DNA of 64,000 nucleotides from CAVTWY01 sp963738575 (GCA_963738575.1 CAVTWY010000001.1:846986-910985); one strand, 5' to 3'; positions 43,539-52,189 are shown, counted from the stretch's first letter. A program made the numbers and translations. The notes: generated by a model not told the origin, from the letters alone.

Positions 43539-44531
43539 ATGCCCGTGACAACCAGTCGACAAGTCGCCGCCAGGCCCCAAACGGTTACGGTGTGTCTCGT
43601 GACGCCAGCCTTGGCGGCCGCCAACAATGGCAATTGGCAAACCGCCAAGCGTTGGGCGCAGATGCTGTCACCCCATTATCGTGTGCAGCTCACCGACCAG
43701 TGGCGAGGTGAACCCTGTGACGTGATGCTGGCGCTGCATGCCCGCCGATCGGCGCCCTCGATCAAGGCGTTTGCGGCTGCTTTCCCGGGTAAGGCAGTGA
43801 TTGTTGCGTTGACGGGCACCGACCTTTACCGTGACATTCGGGTCGACGCTGAGGCACGGCACTCGCTGGCACTGGCGACCCGTCTGATTGTTCTTCAAGA
43901 TCAGGCGCGCATGGACGTGCCAAGCGTCCACCAACCCAAAGTCGACGTCTGCTATCAATCCACCCCCACGCGCACGCCCTTGGTCAAAACCGGCTTGCGG
44001 CTGCGCGCGTTGGCGGTGGGTCATTTGCGCGACGAAAAAGACCCGCTCACGATGATGCGCGCCATGCAACGCTTGGCGTTGCGGCCCGACATCGTTTTTG
44101 ATCACGTTGGCGCGCCATTGGACAAGGCTTTGGCGCAGCAAGCGCAAATGCTGTCGGCCGCTCAAAGAAACTACCGCTGGCTGGGTGCGCTGCCTCACGC
44201 GGCCACGCTTGCACGCATACGGCGGGCCCACGTTCTGGTGCATGCCAGCGTGATGGAGGGCGGGGCTCACGTGGTGATGGAGGCAGCCTGCAGTGGCACC
44301 CCGGTGTTGGCGTCGCATATCCCAGGCAATGTGGGCATGCTGGGGGCCCAGTACAGCGGCTACTTTGCGGTGGGTGACGACGCTGCCTTGGCGGGTCTGC
44401 TGCTGCGCGCAAGGGACGACAAAGCTTGGCTGAACCAACTCAGTCTAGAAGTTGGCCGTCGCGCCAAGCTGTTTGCTCCCGCGCTAGAGCAAAGCACGCT
44501 GCGCGCCATTGTGCAACGTGCGTTGCGCTGA
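43539..44531 (+). CDS. senB: Selenosugar synthase SenB (glycosyltransferase)
   Basis: 330 residues, GT-B fold. The N-terminal half begins VTVCLVTPALAAANNGNWQT. The nucleotide-sugar half shows LRALAVGHLRDEKDPLTMMR and the EX7E-like motif VMEGGAHVVMEAACSGTPVL. This matches the glycosyltransferase found beside SenA-like genes, now called SenB, which makes a UDP-sugar-derived selenosugar from selenophosphate. It is divergent from senA with only 46 nt between start codons, so promoters overlap. The selenophosphate synthetase gene senC/selD is not in the window. Confidence 0.85.
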   Translation: MPVTTSRQVAARPQTVTVCLVTPALAAANNGNWQTAKRWAQMLSPHYRVQLTDQWRGEPCDVMLALHARRSAPSIKAFAAAFPGKAVIVALTGTDLYRDIRVDAEARHSLALATRLIVLQDQARMDVPSVHQPKVDVCYQSTPTRTPLVKTGLRLRALAVGHLRDEKDPLTMMRAMQRLALRPDIVFDHVGAPLDKALAQQAQMLSAAQRNYRWLGALPHAATLARIRRAHVLVHASVMEGGAHVVMEAACSGTPVLASHIPGNVGMLGAQYSGYFAVGDDAALAGLLLRARDDKAWLNQLSLEVGRRAKLFAPALEQSTLRAIVQRALR

Positions 44532-44537
44532 CGCAGC

Positions 44538-45482
44538 ATGGACAACGTAACGCACAGTCTGACGGGTGCCGTGTTGGGGCAATTGGGCCTCAAAAAGAAA
44601 AGTGGATTGGCCATGCCGACACTGATCATTTCGGCCAACCTGCCTGACATTGATGCCGTGACCACGCTGCTTGGCACGCAGTCACTGGCTTTGCGACGAG
44701 GCATCACCCACGGACCGATTGCCTTGGTTTTGTTGCCCCTCGTGTTGACGTTGCTGATGGTGGTGTTTGACCGGCGCCAGGGCGCAAACGGCAAGCGGCC
44801 TGTCGCCCGCCTGCCGGTGAGGCCGGGTTGGTTGTTGTTGCTTGCCTACCTGGGCACGCTCAGCCACCCGCTGCTGGATTGGTTCAACAGCTATGGGGTG
44901 CGTTTGTTGGAGCCTTTTGCCAGTGAATGGTTTGCAGCCAACACGCTTTTCATCATCGATGTTTGGCTTTGGGCCGCATTGATTCTGGGGGTGTGGGTGT
45001 CAATGCGTCGAGAGCGACGTGGGCAAACCAACTGGCGTGCGCCTGCGGTGGCTTGCGTGGCGGCCATGGTGGCCTACGTCGCTGGCAATGGGCTCATCAC
45101 GCACCGAGCCCAGGCGCTGGTGCACGCCCATGTCGCCCACACGCATGGCGCACCCGCCACGTTGGTCGTTGCCAACCCAGTACCGGTGGCCTTCTGGCAC
45201 CGAGATCTGCTGTGGCGTGATGCGTCGCAGTATGGGGACGGCACTTACTCGCTGCTTCGCGGCGGCGAGCCTTTGCGCATGAGCGCCGACGTGAAGTTGC
45301 ACCTCATGGACGACAAACGAGTTGCCATCGCCGCACGCACCGATGAAAACATCGGTGCCTTTTTATTTTGGTCCCGCATGCCGATTGCCACGCTGGTTGA
45401 CAACACATTGACGCTGGGAGATCAGCGCTTTACACACCCGCTGACACGCAATGCTTTTACGGTGACCGCTCCGTTGCCGTGA
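44538..45482 (+). CDS. Membrane-bound metal-dependent hydrolase, YdjM/DUF457 family
   Basis: 314 residues with four N-terminal helices. The pattern MDNVTHSLTGAVLGQLG, ANLPDIDAVTT, RRGITHGPIALVLLPLVLT and GTLSHPLLDWFNSYG (conserved H, D, H, H-D) matches the LexA-regulated YdjM-like hydrolase family; these residues can bind a metal at the membrane. The C-terminal 130 residues form a soluble beta-rich domain. It starts 7 nt after senB and may be cotranscribed. Its role with selenium genes is unknown and may be none. Confidence 0.85.
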   Translation: MDNVTHSLTGAVLGQLGLKKKSGLAMPTLIISANLPDIDAVTTLLGTQSLALRRGITHGPIALVLLPLVLTLLMVVFDRRQGANGKRPVARLPVRPGWLLLLAYLGTLSHPLLDWFNSYGVRLLEPFASEWFAANTLFIIDVWLWAALILGVWVSMRRERRGQTNWRAPAVACVAAMVAYVAGNGLITHRAQALVHAHVAHTHGAPATLVVANPVPVAFWHRDLLWRDASQYGDGTYSLLRGGEPLRMSADVKLHLMDDKRVAIAARTDENIGAFLFWSRMPIATLVDNTLTLGDQRFTHPLTRNAFTVTAPLP

Positions 45483-45567
45483 CAGCGCCTGCCGAATGGC
45501 TGCATTTTGTTACGATGCGGGCTCGGTCGGTCGGAGACCAGCGTTCGGCTTCTTAGGTGGAGAGCTT

Positions 45568-48027
45568 ATGCGCAGTGCAGCTTCGTTAGCACCCCTGTTC
45601 TTGGCATGTTTGGCGCTGGGCGCATGTGGCGGCGGCAACGATGGCGGGCCAAACGCCGCAGCCGGGTCAGGTGGTCCCGACAAAGACGACAGGGTCTTGC
45701 AGCCTCCCGAGCCACCGGCGAGCCCAGCATGGGTCCCAGTCGCCAGTCAAGGTGCTGCGATCACTTTCGCCGACGGCGACACGCGGCAACTTCGATTTGG
45801 CGACGCTGTAGCGGGTTGGTACTACAAGGGCACCTACAACCAAAATTTGGGTGTGACCTGCACGTCAAGTTGGTTCGACGGTGTTGACCCAGCGCCAGGC
45901 GTCGCCAAGACATGTGAAGTTTTTGTGCAGGCACCAGCACCAGCACCAGCACCAGCACCCGCACCCGCACCCGCACCCGCACCCGCACCCGCACCTGCAC
46001 CTGCGCCTACACCACCAGCTGGTACGTGGGCATGGTTGGCCGATTTGGGCTCAACCTTTTCCTTTCCGGGCGAGACCCGGCGCGTAAGGCTTGGGCGCGG
46101 CAACCTCGACACGTTCGGTGAGTGGGTTGAAACATCCATCACCAATGGCGGCACTTGCAGCGTGTTGCAGTTTCCGTTTGACCCGGCGCCCGGCATCGGA
46201 AAGTTCTGTGGCTACTTCGTTGCCGCAGCACCAGCACCAGCACCAGCACCTGCACCTGCACCTGCACCTGCACCAGCACCAGCACCAGCACCAGCACCAG
46301 CACCAGCACCAGCACCAGCACCAGCACCAGCACCAGCACCAGCACCTGCGGTACCTGGATGGGTGAACGTTGCGCCGCAGGGCGGTGCCATTTCTTTCGG
46401 AGATGGCGCTGTTCGACAGCTGAGGTACGGCAATGCGTCTAGGGGCTGGTACTACAAAACGACTTACAACTTGAACATTGGCATTGCTTGCACGACGTCT
46501 TGGTTTGACGGCGTCGACCCCGCACCTGGCGTGGCGAAGGTTTGTGAGGTGTACCAAGACAGCGCCGCACCAAGCCCTCCGCCGATTGGCAACCCCGTGG
46601 TTTTGGAAAACGCCAAAACAGCTGCCGACGGGGTCTCGTCCCATTGGCGCATTGATGGTGCCACCCATGCTTTTGACGGTGAGATTTTGGGCTACGCGTC
46701 GGCAACAAGCGTCAATCGAGGTGGGTCCATCAAGTTTTATGTGTCAGTGGCCAATCCATCGGCTGACCCGGGCTACACCATCGACGTCTATCGCACGGGT
46801 TGGTACGGCGGTGTCGGCGGTCGAAAAGTCATGCCCACCATCGCAGGAACCAGTGTTAAACGCAACGACTGCACGGTTGCACCGGTGGTCGCGATGGTGG
46901 AGTGCGATTGGGCAGCGGGTGGCGGCGTGGTGGATGTTCCAATCCCGACCGCAGCCGACCCGACGGTGGCCATGAGCGGCGTCTATTTGGCCAAGCTCAC
47001 CACCAACAACACCAAAAAATCGTCGTACATTGTTTTTGTCGTGCGGGACGACGCAAGGCGCGCAGACTTCATGTTCCAGAGCAGTTTCACGACGTATGCG
47101 GCCTACAACGACTACGGAGGCTACAGCTACTACCAAAGTCCCACCAACGTTTGGGGGAGCCAGTCGCGAGCGGTGTCACTGAACCGACCGTTCAACCCAA
47201 GATCCTCCTACGGCGCAGGTCAGTATTTTTCGTGGGAGTTTCATACCGTTCGCTTCTTGGAACGCGAAGGCTACAACGTTCTGTACAGCACCAACATCGA
47301 TACGCACGTCGCAGGGGCCACGCGGCTGCCGCAGTTTCGGGCTTTCTTGTCAGTGGGTCACGACGAGTATTGGACGCGCAGCATGTACGACGCCGTTGAG
47401 GGCGCGCGCAACGCGGGCGTGAACATGGCTTTCTTGGGCGCCAACACGGCCTATTGGCAGGTGCGCCTGGAGCCCGACGCACAAGGTGCGGCCAACCGGC
47501 GCATGGTGGGCTATCGGTATTGGGTGTCTGACGATCCGTTGATCGGCACGGCAAGTGCCACCACGCTGTGGCGCAACTTGGGGCGCGCCGAGGCTGGGTT
47601 GGTGGGGGTGCAGTACGACTACGACCCTGTTGATGGCGACATCGTTGTCAGCAACTGCCCGGGTTGGATATGCCTTGGCACGGGTGTCAGCGCTGGTACA
47701 CGCCTAGCCGGACTGTTGGGGTACGAAGTGGATCAGACAGCGGGTATCCCTGTGGGTGCCAACAACTTCACCGTCATGGGTGTCTCGCCTTACATCGCCA
47801 ACGTAAGCGATGCCAACGGCACCCAAACGCAAGTTTTACGCAATGCCAACATGAGTTTCTACACCCATAACAGCGGTGCGCAGGTGTTTGCCACGGGTTC
47901 CATGCAGTGGTCGTGGGGGTTGGATGATTTTCAGGCTTACCCCGGTTACCCTCAACGGCTGAATCCGGGAGCGCAAGCCATGACGCGCAACATCTTGAAC
48001 CGCTATCTCACCGTTCCGACGCGGTAG
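45568..48027 (+). CDS. Lipoprotein with three repeat modules, Ala-Pro linkers and DMFase beta-like domain
   Basis: 819 residues. The lipobox LALGAC (Cys20) follows a signal peptide; ATG 45568 has AGGTGGAGAG upstream. Three homologous 65-residue modules lie at about 55-120, 155-220 and 264-330. Modules 1 and 3 are near identical in pattern (AITFADGDTRQLRFG / AISFGDGAVRQLRYG, GWYYK.TYN, SSWFDGVDPAPGVAK.CEV); module 2 is diverged. They are separated by alternating Ala-Pro linkers of about 30 and 40 residues. From about 345 a large domain shows HDEYWTRSMYDAVEGARNAG and FYTHNSGAQVFATGSMQWSW, as in the N,N-dimethylformamidase beta-subunit C-terminal family. A surface-anchored hydrolase or binding protein is likely. 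Confidence 0.82.
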   Translation: MRSAASLAPLFLACLALGACGGGNDGGPNAAAGSGGPDKDDRVLQPPEPPASPAWVPVASQGAAITFADGDTRQLRFGDAVAGWYYKGTYNQNLGVTCTSSWFDGVDPAPGVAKTCEVFVQAPAPAPAPAPAPAPAPAPAPAPAPAPTPPAGTWAWLADLGSTFSFPGETRRVRLGRGNLDTFGEWVETSITNGGTCSVLQFPFDPAPGIGKFCGYFVAAAPAPAPAPAPAPAPAPAPAPAPAPAPAPAPAPAPAPAPAPAVPGWVNVAPQGGAISFGDGAVRQLRYGNASRGWYYKTTYNLNIGIACTTSWFDGVDPAPGVAKVCEVYQDSAAPSPPPIGNPVVLENAKTAADGVSSHWRIDGATHAFDGEILGYASATSVNRGGSIKFYVSVANPSADPGYTIDVYRTGWYGGVGGRKVMPTIAGTSVKRNDCTVAPVVAMVECDWAAGGGVVDVPIPTAADPTVAMSGVYLAKLTTNNTKKSSYIVFVVRDDARRADFMFQSSFTTYAAYNDYGGYSYYQSPTNVWGSQSRAVSLNRPFNPRSSYGAGQYFSWEFHTVRFLEREGYNVLYSTNIDTHVAGATRLPQFRAFLSVGHDEYWTRSMYDAVEGARNAGVNMAFLGANTAYWQVRLEPDAQGAANRRMVGYRYWVSDDPLIGTASATTLWRNLGRAEAGLVGVQYDYDPVDGDIVVSNCPGWICLGTGVSAGTRLAGLLGYEVDQTAGIPVGANNFTVMGVSPYIANVSDANGTQTQVLRNANMSFYTHNSGAQVFATGSMQWSWGLDDFQAYPGYPQRLNPGAQAMTRNILNRYLTVPTR
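45931..46008 (+). repeat. Ala-Pro coding tandem repeat 1
   Basis: Thirteen GCA/GCG-CCx units encoding (Ala-Pro)n. Codons shift from GCACCA to GCACCC and GCACCT along the array, which suggests partial homogenisation by slippage. Confidence 0.9.
46228..46350 (+). repeat. Ala-Pro coding tandem repeat 2
   Basis: About twenty GCACCA/GCACCT units, with a central run of nearly pure GCACCA. It is prone to slippage in multiples of 6 bp, which would change linker length without changing frame. Confidence 0.9.
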
Positions 48028-48040
48028 CGGAGGCATGAGC

Positions 48041-48074
48041 CGGCGCAGCCGACCCGGCTTGGGTGCCTGCGCCG
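48041..48074. terminator. Hairpin between convergent genes
   Basis: CGGCGCAG (48041-48048) pairs with CTGCGCCG (48067-48074); an inner AGCC/GGCT stem is possible. No T-run follows, so it may be a weak bidirectional terminator or stabiliser. Confidence 0.4.
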
Positions 48075-48085
48075 CGTCTCAATCG

Positions 48086-48439
48086 TCACGCCATCTTGAC
48101 CGCAGTGCCGCTCACGGTCACCATCATCATGCCGTTGGTTTCGCCCAGCACCTCGTAGTCGAAGTCGATGCCGATGATGCCGTTGGCCCCCATTTCTTTG
48201 GCGGCTGATTTCATCTCATCCAGCGCCGCGTCGCGCGCACTTGCCAAGGCGCGCTCGTAGCCCCCTGCACGGCCGCCCACCACGTCGCGTACCGACGAGA
48301 ACATGTCGCGAAAGATGTTGGCGCCAATGATGGCCTCGCCGTTCACCAGCCCCAGGTACTGCGCCACGCTGGCGCCTTCGCCCCGAGGCTCGACCGTGGC
48401 CAAAAAGAATCCGTCGTTGGACTTGCTAAACCACCCCAT
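48086..48439 (-). CDS. YbjQ family (UPF0145) protein
   Basis: 117 residues. The family core is LVNGEAIIGANIFRDMFSSV, RDVVGGRAGGYERALASARD and GANGIIGIDFDYEVLG, forming the pentameric YbjQ/DUF74 fold. Usual members are about 105 residues; this one adds an N-terminal strand. The function of the family is not established, although heavy-metal binding has been suggested. Single gene. Confidence 0.88.
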   Translation of the reverse strand: MGWFSKSNDGFFLATVEPRGEGASVAQYLGLVNGEAIIGANIFRDMFSSVRDVVGGRAGGYERALASARDAALDEMKSAAKEMGANGIIGIDFDYEVLGETNGMMMVTVSGTAVKMA

Positions 48440-48497
48440 CTTGCGCTCCTCAAGTGTTTGAACAGGCGTGCACTCTAACGTGGCGCCTAGCTCAATA

Positions 48498-49223
48498 CTA
48501 TTCTGGGTTCGCGCGTTGGGCTTCGTCCCAAAGCCGCTGCGGGATGTAGGTGGTGAGCCGCTCCATGGTGAGAGCTACCACCTCGTCATTCACAGCATGA
48601 CCCAAAAATGGGATGACATCGGCCGTGACATCAGCACCCATGGCAATCCAGTGCTCAGCGGCCTGCACGGTCAATCCGTAATGCATCACCGCGTCTTGCT
48701 TGCCGTGAATCATGTGCACGGTGGTGGCGGGGGGCTTGCGCCAAGGTAGGGTGGCAAATCGCCCTGACAAAGCCACGATGCGTCCCGCCAAGTCAGCACC
48801 CGGTTGAGGATCTTGCGTTGATTCCAGCGCCATGATGGCGCCCTGAGAGAACCCGATCAAGCAGGTGGCGTGTGCTGTCATGCCACTCTCGCTTTGCCAA
48901 TGCTCAACGGCAGACCGAAATGCCGGCATGGCGGCGGCGACGCGGGCAGGGCGGTTGTCGTCCGCGATGCCCGCCGTCGAAAACCACTCGAACCCGGCGT
49001 GCAGCGCACTGCGAAGGTGGCCCGCAACGCTGATGACCCATGCGCCGGGAAACGCTTGCATCACTTGGATTGCCAACGGTTCCATGGCTTGTGGCGTGGA
49101 TCCGTAGCCGTGAAACAGCAACACCAACTGTGCGGGTGTCGACGATGGCCGTTGAAACACCCAGTCATGGGCGCGTGGGTCTTTGGTGTTTGCGAAGTCG
49201 GTGTTGGTGGAGGGCATGGTCAT
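48498..49223 (-). CDS. Phospholipase/carboxylesterase family hydrolase (YpfH-like)
   Basis: 241 residues, alpha/beta hydrolase. LVLLFHGYGSTPQAMEPLAI is the oxyanion part, CLIGFSQGAIMALES holds the nucleophile GFSQG, MIHGKQDAVMHY contains the catalytic aspartate and IPFLGHAVNDEV the histidine. These correspond to the acyl-protein thioesterase/carboxylesterase family. ATG 49223 and 49217 are both possible starts. It is probably a cytoplasmic esterase. The next gene upstream on the same strand starts 25 nt away. Confidence 0.88.
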   Translation of the reverse strand: MTMPSTNTDFANTKDPRAHDWVFQRPSSTPAQLVLLFHGYGSTPQAMEPLAIQVMQAFPGAWVISVAGHLRSALHAGFEWFSTAGIADDNRPARVAAAMPAFRSAVEHWQSESGMTAHATCLIGFSQGAIMALESTQDPQPGADLAGRIVALSGRFATLPWRKPPATTVHMIHGKQDAVMHYGLTVQAAEHWIAMGADVTADVIPFLGHAVNDEVVALTMERLTTYIPQRLWDEAQRANPE

Positions 49224-49247
49224 GGCCGCGGGTGACTGCACCCAGCG

Positions 49248-49802
49248 CTAAGGCTTGGTGATGTCGCTTTTGCTGCGTGCTGCTTTGACGCCATGGATCA
49301 TCGCTGCAGCCAAGTTTTCGCGATGTCGCCAACTGGCGTGCAACACCCCCGCGACGTGCACCAGCACCAGCGGCACCAGTGACCACGAGGCGGCCGCGTG
49401 CAAGTTGATGAGCCACTCATACCCCCAGTACGTTTCGGTGACGTACAGCGCGCCCGCAGCTCCCGCACTGACGGTGGTGGCCAAGAGGGTGAGCACCATC
49501 CACGCGCCCAGGGGGTTATGGTTGAGGTGCCGCGGCTCGGTGTGGTGCCATGCTTGCTTGGCATAGTGCCAAGTGTCCACGGGGCTTTTTACAAACGTAG
49601 AAAAGCGCGCCACATGCGGCCCGCACAAACCCGTCAACAGCCGCATCAGCGCGGCAACCAGTGCCGTGTAGCCAGCCCACTCGTGGATGGGGCCGCCCTC
49701 GTGCGTGACCAGAGCTGTCACGACCGCAACGCCCATGACCGCATGCAAGGCGCGTTGCCATGTTGGCCACACCAGCACGCGCTGGGGCTGCGTCGTAGCC
49801 AC
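49248..49802 (-). CDS. Cytochrome b561-like membrane protein
   Basis: 184 residues, four helices. Haem-ligand candidates are visible in each: RALHAVMGVAVVTALVTHEG, IHEWAGYTALVAALMRLLTG, INLHAAASWSLVPLVLVHVA and HASWRHRENL. This is the prokaryotic cytochrome b561/NiFe-hydrogenase b-type family. It probably passes electrons between quinones and a periplasmic partner. It starts 9 nt after the PepSY gene, so the two form an operon, a pairing often seen. Confidence 0.88.
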   Translation of the reverse strand: MATTQPQRVLVWPTWQRALHAVMGVAVVTALVTHEGGPIHEWAGYTALVAALMRLLTGLCGPHVARFSTFVKSPVDTWHYAKQAWHHTEPRHLNHNPLGAWMVLTLLATTVSAGAAGALYVTETYWGYEWLINLHAAASWSLVPLVLVHVAGVLHASWRHRENLAAAMIHGVKAARSKSDITKP

Positions 49803-49811
49803 AGTTGCCGA

Positions 49812-50078
49812 TCAACGTTCTTTGATAGGCACGCGGTTGAGGGTGACCGGGTGAAAGTAGGCCTCGACGCGCTTGCCGGTTTCGTCCACGGCGTACACCT
49901 CCCAGCAGCCGCCGTCCTCTTTGATGCGGCGCACTTGCCAGCCCTTGGCCACCAATTGCTTTTCAAGCGTTTCGGCTGTTTGCCACCCCGACTTGGGCCC
50001 CGAATCGCAGGTGGCAAGGCCCGTGGCTTGGGCTTGGCTGCATAGCAGTGCCAGCGTGAGGATGATGATGGACTTCAT
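49812..50078 (-). CDS. PepSY domain protein, exported
   Basis: 88 residues. Signal peptide 1-18 (MKSIIILTLALLCSQAQA). The PepSY-like domain is WQTAETLEKQLVAKGWQVRR, then IKEDGGCWEVYAVDETGKRV and AYFHPVTLNRV. Start at ATG 50078 (MKSIIIL). Located directly upstream of the b561 gene; small periplasmic PepSY proteins frequently accompany b561 cytochromes. A conserved pair of cysteines may form a disulfide. Confidence 0.85.
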   Translation of the reverse strand: MKSIIILTLALLCSQAQATGLATCDSGPKSGWQTAETLEKQLVAKGWQVRRIKEDGGCWEVYAVDETGKRVEAYFHPVTLNRVPIKER

Positions 50079-50082
50079 GGTT

Positions 50083-50184
50083 CTACCTTTCGATTTTGCG
50101 GGCCACCCAGCAAGTGGCACCCTCGGCGACGTAGCGTTCGGTGTGTTCAAAGTTGGCGCAAAGAGCAGAAGTGTTTGGGTTCAT
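50083..50184 (-). CDS. Possible 33-aa ORF before PepSY gene
   Basis: An ATG at 50184 opens a frame of 33 residues starting MNPNTSALCANFEHTERYVA and ending in WVARKIER, with stop TAG 4 nt before the PepSY start codon. Two cysteines are present. There is no clear ribosome site, so it could be a leader or nothing. I list it because spacing to the next gene is tight and codon use is normal. Confidence 0.3.
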   Translation of the reverse strand: MNPNTSALCANFEHTERYVAEGATCWVARKIER

Positions 50185-50267
50185 GACGGTATCGGGTCAA
50201 TCGCAGTTATGTTCGATGGCTCGGGTTGGGTGGGTGGGGTGAATCCTTGCAGCGCTTGGCTGTTTTG

Positions 50268-51275
50268 TCAACGACCGGGCAGTGGGTAGGCCGGGTCGGT
50301 GTATCCCGGCGTGGAAGGGTGGCCGGGGGGCACGAGTTTGTCCACCAGGGCTTCGTCGTCAGCGGTGATTTTGCATTCCAGCGCGCCGAAGTAGTCTTGC
50401 CACTGGGCCAGCGTGCGAGGCCCCGCGATGACGGCGCTGACTGCTTTGTGCGCCAAAACCCAGGCGGTGGCGAAGTGCGACAAGGCCACGCCTTTGGATT
50501 GGCAATGGGCTTTGAGGGTTTGGGCAATCACCAGCGATTCATCGCGGAACTCGGTTTGCATCATGCGTTTGTCGGCACGTGCAGCGCGGGTGCCTGCCTC
50601 GGGGGCGGCGCCAGGCGTGTACTTGCCAGCCAGCACGCCACGCGCGATGGGGCTGTAGGGCACCACGCCCATGCCGTGGTGGGCGCAGGCCTCCAGCAAC
50701 TCGACCTCTGGCATGCGATTGAGCAAGTTGTAGTAAGGCTGGCACACCACCGGGCCTGGCATGTTGAGTTGTCGCGCCAGATGCACCAGCTCGGTGATGC
50801 GCCACGCCCTGAAGTTGGAGACCCCCCAATAGCGAATCTTGCCGTCGCGCAAAAGCGTGTCGATGGCACGCAGCGGCTCTTCAAGGCCCATGCCATTGAA
50901 GTCCCGGTGCATGTAGTAGATGTCGATGTGATCGGTGGCCATGCGACGAAGACTGGATTCGCAAGCCTCAAGCACCCAGCGGCGCGAATAGTGCGACTGG
51001 TTGGGAGCTGCATGCGATGGTGCAGCCATGTTGTTGCCCAGCTTGGTCGCCACCACCCAGTCGTTGCGTGTGCCTTTGAGCAACTCACCCACCATGGTTT
51101 CGGATGCGCCCAAGGTGTAGACGTCGGCTGTGTCCAAAAAATTAACGCCGTGCTCGCGTGCGTGTGCCACGATGCTTCGCGCGTCGTCGACGGCGGTTTG
51201 GTCGCCAAACATCATGGTGCCCAAGCACAGTTCGGACACTTTCAGCGGGCTTAGACCGAGGTTTCTGTATCGCAT
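50268..51275 (-). CDS. Aldo/keto reductase
   Basis: 335 residues, TIM barrel. LGTMMFG near 20, GVNFLDTADVYTLGASE (catalytic Asp and Tyr), VVATKLGNNM (Lys), DHIDIYYMHRDFNGMG (His), and the cofactor-binding ISAVIAGPRTLAQWQD at the end. This fits the AKR family 9/YghZ/YajO-type NADPH-dependent reductases. ATG 51275 (MRYRNLGLSPLKVSELCLGT) is the family start. It is a single gene with unknown carbonyl substrate. Confidence 0.92.
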   Translation of the reverse strand: MRYRNLGLSPLKVSELCLGTMMFGDQTAVDDARSIVAHAREHGVNFLDTADVYTLGASETMVGELLKGTRNDWVVATKLGNNMAAPSHAAPNQSHYSRRWVLEACESSLRRMATDHIDIYYMHRDFNGMGLEEPLRAIDTLLRDGKIRYWGVSNFRAWRITELVHLARQLNMPGPVVCQPYYNLLNRMPEVELLEACAHHGMGVVPYSPIARGVLAGKYTPGAAPEAGTRAARADKRMMQTEFRDESLVIAQTLKAHCQSKGVALSHFATAWVLAHKAVSAVIAGPRTLAQWQDYFGALECKITADDEALVDKLVPPGHPSTPGYTDPAYPLPGR

Positions 51276-51406
51276 GATGGCCCTTGAGGGAGTCTGGGTG
51301 AGAGGCGGGTGCAGAGGCCACGCCAAAACTAATGGTCGTCGCCATCGATGACATGGCACGGATGATAGCCAGGAGGCTCACCGCAGGGCTTCACATTGCA
51401 TGCGCC

Positions 51407-52150
51407 TCAAGGGCGGGCCGCCTCCAGCCCGTTGAGAAAGTGCTTTTGCATCGTGCTGCGTGCAGCGCGAGCGTCGCGCTTGTCGATGGCGGCCATCAAG
51501 GCGCGATGCTCCGACAATGAATCGGCGATGCGCCCGTGTTTGAACAGCGAGTGGTGGCGGTTGAGCTTCATCACCTTGCGCCAGTCGTTGACGGTTTGTT
51601 CGGCCCAGCGGTTGCCGGCGATGGCAAGCAGGGCCATGTGAAAGCGCTCATTGGTGGCAAAAAATGCGTCGCGGCTTCGAGCTTGTTTTTCCAATTGCAA
51701 GTGGAGTGCGTGCAGTTGCGCGCGTTGCGCGTCTGTGGCGTTGGCTGCGACGGTCGCGGCGGCGTCGCTTTCGAGCAGTCCCAGCAGGTGGTAGACCTGA
51801 GTCACGTCCTCCAGCGACATTTCAGTCACGTAGGCGCCGCGACGCACCTTCATGGTGATCAGGCCTTCTACGGCCAACACCTTGAGTGCTTCGCGCAGGG
51901 GCGTGCGGCTGATGCCGAACTCAAGTGCCAACTTTTGTTCGTCGATCCAGTTGCCGGGTTCGAGCGTGCGGCTGAAGATTTGAGCCCTCAAGCGCTCGGC
52001 CACCTCGACGTAAAGGGCGCGACGACCGAGCAGGGGCTCCGGTGCCACAAGGGTACTGGTGTCGCTGGGGAGCTGGTTGGCGTTGAGGGGCACGGGGGTT
52101 TGACGCTGGGGCAATCCACGACCGTTGTCTGGTGGGTGGTTGTTACGCAT
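51407..52150 (-). CDS. GntR family transcriptional regulator (FCD domain)
   Basis: 247 residues. The winged helix covers about 45-115 (VAERLRAQIFSRTLEPGNWI, FGISRTPLREALKVLAVEGL). The all-helical FCD effector domain follows with NERFHMALLAIAGN and SLSEHRALMAAIDKRDARAA, which contain metal-ligand histidines of the FadR-C fold. ATG 52150 gives a 45-residue N-terminal tail. It is divergent from the methylmalonyl-CoA mutase operon and most likely regulates it, probably sensing a propionate-pathway metabolite. Confidence 0.88.
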   Translation of the reverse strand: MRNNHPPDNGRGLPQRQTPVPLNANQLPSDTSTLVAPEPLLGRRALYVEVAERLRAQIFSRTLEPGNWIDEQKLALEFGISRTPLREALKVLAVEGLITMKVRRGAYVTEMSLEDVTQVYHLLGLLESDAAATVAANATDAQRAQLHALHLQLEKQARSRDAFFATNERFHMALLAIAGNRWAEQTVNDWRKVMKLNRHHSLFKHGRIADSLSEHRALMAAIDKRDARAARSTMQKHFLNGLEAARP

Positions 52151-52179
52151 GCTGGTCAAGGGATGCTTGTATTTGAATT

Positions 52180-52189
52180 CATAATTATG
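52180..52189. promoter_or_regulatory. Palindrome in gntR-mcm intergenic region
   Basis: CATAATTATG is perfectly symmetric, inside the AT-rich stretch TTCATAATTATGGATAATG. It lies 30 nt from the gntR start and 110 nt from the mcm start, a place expected for an operator of the divergent GntR regulator or an overlapping -10 region. Confidence 0.45.

Noticed and set aside
45931..46350. Repetitive DNA resembling a repeat array
   Set aside because: Hexamer GCACCx units are in frame and encode Ala-Pro linkers; there are no spacers and no cas genes, so not CRISPR.
50226..51254. 342-codon plus-strand frame opposite the aldo/keto reductase
   Set aside because: No recognisable motif, whereas the minus strand carries all AKR catalytic residues.
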